From Hyphomicrobium sp. 99 (GTDB lineage: Bacteria > Pseudomonadota > Alphaproteobacteria > Rhizobiales > Hyphomicrobiaceae), in NCBI RefSeq assembly GCF_000384335.2, contig NZ_KQ031382.1, forward strand, positions 2,553,545-2,617,544: a stretch of DNA of 64,000 nucleotides, in the 5' to 3' direction. Below the pieces are notes generated by a model, which was not told where the DNA came from, did no database searches, and saw only the letters and a list, made by a program, of their open reading frames with translations. The stretch's first letter is position 1. Each line of letters begins with the position of its first letter. The translations under genes were made by a program, and so were the position numbers. Positions 62,470 through 64,000 of this stretch are shown here, piece after piece.

Positions 62470-63315
62470 GTGCAACAGAAAAATACCGCCGCGCTCGCAT
62501 TGGCGGACCTGGAGTTACCCAACGCCACGCAAGAGCCGATCCCAGCCCTCGCCTACGTCGGCGGTTGGCCGATCAACACCGCGGATATGCAAACGGCGAT
62601 CTCACGGATCATCGGCCGGGCCAAGGCACGAGAAGCCTTCACGGTTTTTACGTTGAACCTCGACCACCTCGTAAAACTTAGGAGCGACGAGCCGTTTCGC
62701 CGTGCTTACCGCAAGGCCGACATCGTCACGGCGGATGGCGCTCCTGTCGCCTGGCTCGCACGCTTGCAGGATCAAAGCGTCGTCCGCGCAACCGGTTCCG
62801 ACATGCTTCTACCTATGCTTGACGCCGCCGCGGACGCCCGCCTGCCCGTTTTTCTTTTCGGATCTACGGAAGAGGTGCTGACGAAAGCCGCGCACGAAAT
62901 TGGCAACGTCACCGATGGCCTTCTGAAGATCGCGGGAGTGCTGTCGCCGTCTCGCTCGTTTGATCCCGAAGGACCGGAGGCGGACCGCGCCATCGAGACC
63001 ATCAAGCGGTCGGGAGCCCGTATCTGCATCGTCGCCCTCGGCGCACCGAAGCAGGAAATATTTGCCGAGCACGCCCGCGCGCGGGGCCTCCGCTGCGGAA
63101 TGATCTGCTCGGGAGCGTCACTCGATTTCCTTGCCGGCGCTCAGATAAGGGCGCCCGGACTTTTCAGAAAACTCGGCCTTGAATGGCTGTGGCGCCTGGC
63201 AACGAACCCTCGCCGCCTTGCAAAGCGATATGCCGAATGCGCAATCACCCTCGCCCGTCTCCTCATCGCCGAAGTGGCGAGACGACACCTTCCGCAGCCA
63301 GAATCCCGGGCATGA
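62470..63315 (+). CDS. WecG/TagA/CpsF-family glycosyltransferase (GT26)
   Basis: A protein of 281 residues (GTG start, or a slightly later one). The GT26 features are FTLNLDHLVKLRSDEPFRRA, YRKADIVTADGAPVAWLARL, VFLFGSTEEVL, ICIVALGAPKQEIFAEHARA and the tail APGLFRKLGLEWLWRLATNP RR. It adds a second sugar to the lipid-linked primer made by the transferase encoded divergently, in exopolysaccharide synthesis. Confidence 0.92.
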   Translation: MQQKNTAALALADLELPNATQEPIPALAYVGGWPINTADMQTAISRIIGRAKAREAFTVFTLNLDHLVKLRSDEPFRRAYRKADIVTADGAPVAWLARLQDQSVVRATGSDMLLPMLDAAADARLPVFLFGSTEEVLTKAAHEIGNVTDGLLKIAGVLSPSRSFDPEGPEADRAIETIKRSGARICIVALGAPKQEIFAEHARARGLRCGMICSGASLDFLAGAQIRAPGLFRKLGLEWLWRLATNPRRLAKRYAECAITLARLLIAEVARRHLPQPESRA

Positions 63316-63342
63316 TTTGCCGGAGCATCATTTAATCGAAAA

Positions 63343-63621
63343 TCAGTTCTGCCAAAGATCCGACAACGGCGGATGACGACTGTCGCCGCGACGGTTTCGC
63401 GGCCGGACATACATGATGGCCGCCGTTGGACACTCGGCCTTCAGTTTGAGCGCGGCCACGAGCGCATCGTCACCGTCGATTAGGACATGCCCCAGTCGTC
63501 CCTCGGACTTGAAACCCACGGCGAACTGCATGGCCTTGATCTCCTCTAGTCGACGTGACTGTACCACGTCTGGAGGAGCCTTCGCACTGTCGCTCTGCGC
63601 TGGCGGCGCGGCCAGGCGCAA
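63343..63621 (-). CDS. Hypothetical small protein
   Basis: A protein of 92 residues without signal or membrane helix. One ordered stretch is FKSEGRLGHVLIDGDDALVA then ECPTAAIMYVRPRNRRGDS. No family known to me. The start is uncertain. It lies between the glycosyltransferase and an outer-membrane protein gene. Confidence 0.45.
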   Translation of the reverse strand: MRLAAPPAQSDSAKAPPDVVQSRRLEEIKAMQFAVGFKSEGRLGHVLIDGDDALVAALKLKAECPTAAIMYVRPRNRRGDSRHPPLSDLWQN

Positions 63622-63729
63622 AAGCTTGAATTCCTTCGGAAAGCTGGATCGCGCCTAGTCTGCGATCCCAAAGGGCAGCTTCCGTTGCCCCTTGGAATTC
63701 TTCATCGCTTGCAGGCCCGCGGGTGCGCG

Positions 63730-64000
63730 CTACTTCAGCGAAGCAGCACGCTCGCTCGCTGTCCCGAGCTTGAACGTCAATCGCGCCCTGACAATATCCA
63801 GGTCCGGATCAATGGTGCGACTCTCAATGGTGATGTGATCGACACTGTCGAAATCGATGTGCTGATACTCGACGCCGAGAATGATGTTTTGGGTCACACC
63901 CCAATCGAGCCCGCCGCCGATGTAGAAACCATCGTGGGTCGCTTTCGAAGCGTCATAAACTAGGCCCGTCTCTTTCTCTTGAGCTTGAGTGGTCACGCGG
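63730..64000 (-). CDS. Outer-membrane beta-barrel protein, C-terminal part
   Basis: The last ~88 residues show alternating strands: THDGFYIGGGLDWGVTQNII, LGVEYQHIDFDSVDHITIES, PDLDIVRARLTFKLGT. This is typical of the 8-stranded barrel proteins common in Hyphomicrobiales. The gene starts beyond the window end. It differs from the family in lacking a terminal Phe; a short tail (ASERAASLK) follows the last strand. Confidence 0.8.
   Translation of the reverse strand, partial: RVTTQAQEKETGLVYDASKATHDGFYIGGGLDWGVTQNIILGVEYQHIDFDSVDHITIESRTIDPDLDIVRARLTFKLGTASERAASLK

Noticed and set aside
1-64000. rRNA genes, CRISPR arrays, replication origin
   Set aside because: No sequences with those characters were found on either strand. 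Only one tRNA is convincing.

Overview
The window looks like an alphaproteobacterial methylotroph, most likely a Hyphomicrobium-like member of the Hyphomicrobiales. This is inferred from a complete methylamine dehydrogenase (mau) cluster, an assimilatory nitrate set under NasS/NasT, an HWE-type histidine kinase and alphaproteobacterial-style envelope genes. No 16S gene or other decisive marker is present, so the genus is a guess.

Layout. 0-0.5 kb holds the broken end of a methyltransferase gene. 0.6-1.2 kb is the first copy of a ~0.63 kb repeat. 1.4-14.5 kb is a minus-strand methylamine block, read from high to low coordinates: a small membrane protein, an APC-family amine permease, an OmpR-type response regulator and its kinase, then mauF-B-E-D-A-C-J-G-L-M-N, a two-helix membrane protein and a very short TatA. 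15.1-17.1 kb is scrap: a tRNA-Tyr 3'-end duplicate, a frameshifted IS1182-type element with recognisable terminal inverted repeats, and the tail of a tyrosine recombinase. 17.2-24.7 kb carries signalling genes: an EAL protein, a GGDEF-EAL protein and a BLUF blue-light sensor in a row, a PAS/Cys protein, and an HWE kinase with a receiver. The second repeat copy lies at 24.8-25.4 kb, followed by a PHB-depolymerase-like esterase and a field of broken genes (recombinase, aldehyde dehydrogenase piece, coiled-coil protein) to 29.3 kb.

29.4-35.0 kb is a four-gene FUSC/DUF1656/HlyD/NodT efflux operon followed by a LysR regulator. 36.3-45.2 kb is the nitrate assimilation regulon on the minus strand: nasT-nasS, then a leader with a strong intrinsic terminator, then narK-type transporter-nirB-nirD-nasA. 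45.3-50.3 kb holds a MarR regulator, a ClC channel, and an NsrR/flavohaemoglobin/truncated-haemoglobin NO-defence unit with a palindromic operator over the hmp promoter. 50.3-57.5 kb is decayed accessory DNA carrying single stress or redox genes (YbaK, GYD, an orphan NuoI, CBS, SDR, kinase-BON fusion, SPW) beside broken nuoI and fdxA copies. A truncated integrase abuts an intact tRNA-Tyr at 58.4 kb. From there the window looks like ordinary chromosome: rlmB, small secreted proteins, an exopolysaccharide glycosyltransferase pair and the end of a beta-barrel protein.

Functionally, the mau block would oxidise methylamine in the periplasm to formaldehyde and ammonia, passing electrons to amicyanin. 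The nas block covers growth on nitrate, and the hmp block deals with nitric oxide. The most distinctive points are the self-contained mau module (own regulator pair, permease and TatA, no LysR-type mauR in view), the nested attachment-site and repeat structure suggesting successive island insertions at tRNA-Tyr, and the BLUF/c-di-GMP trio.
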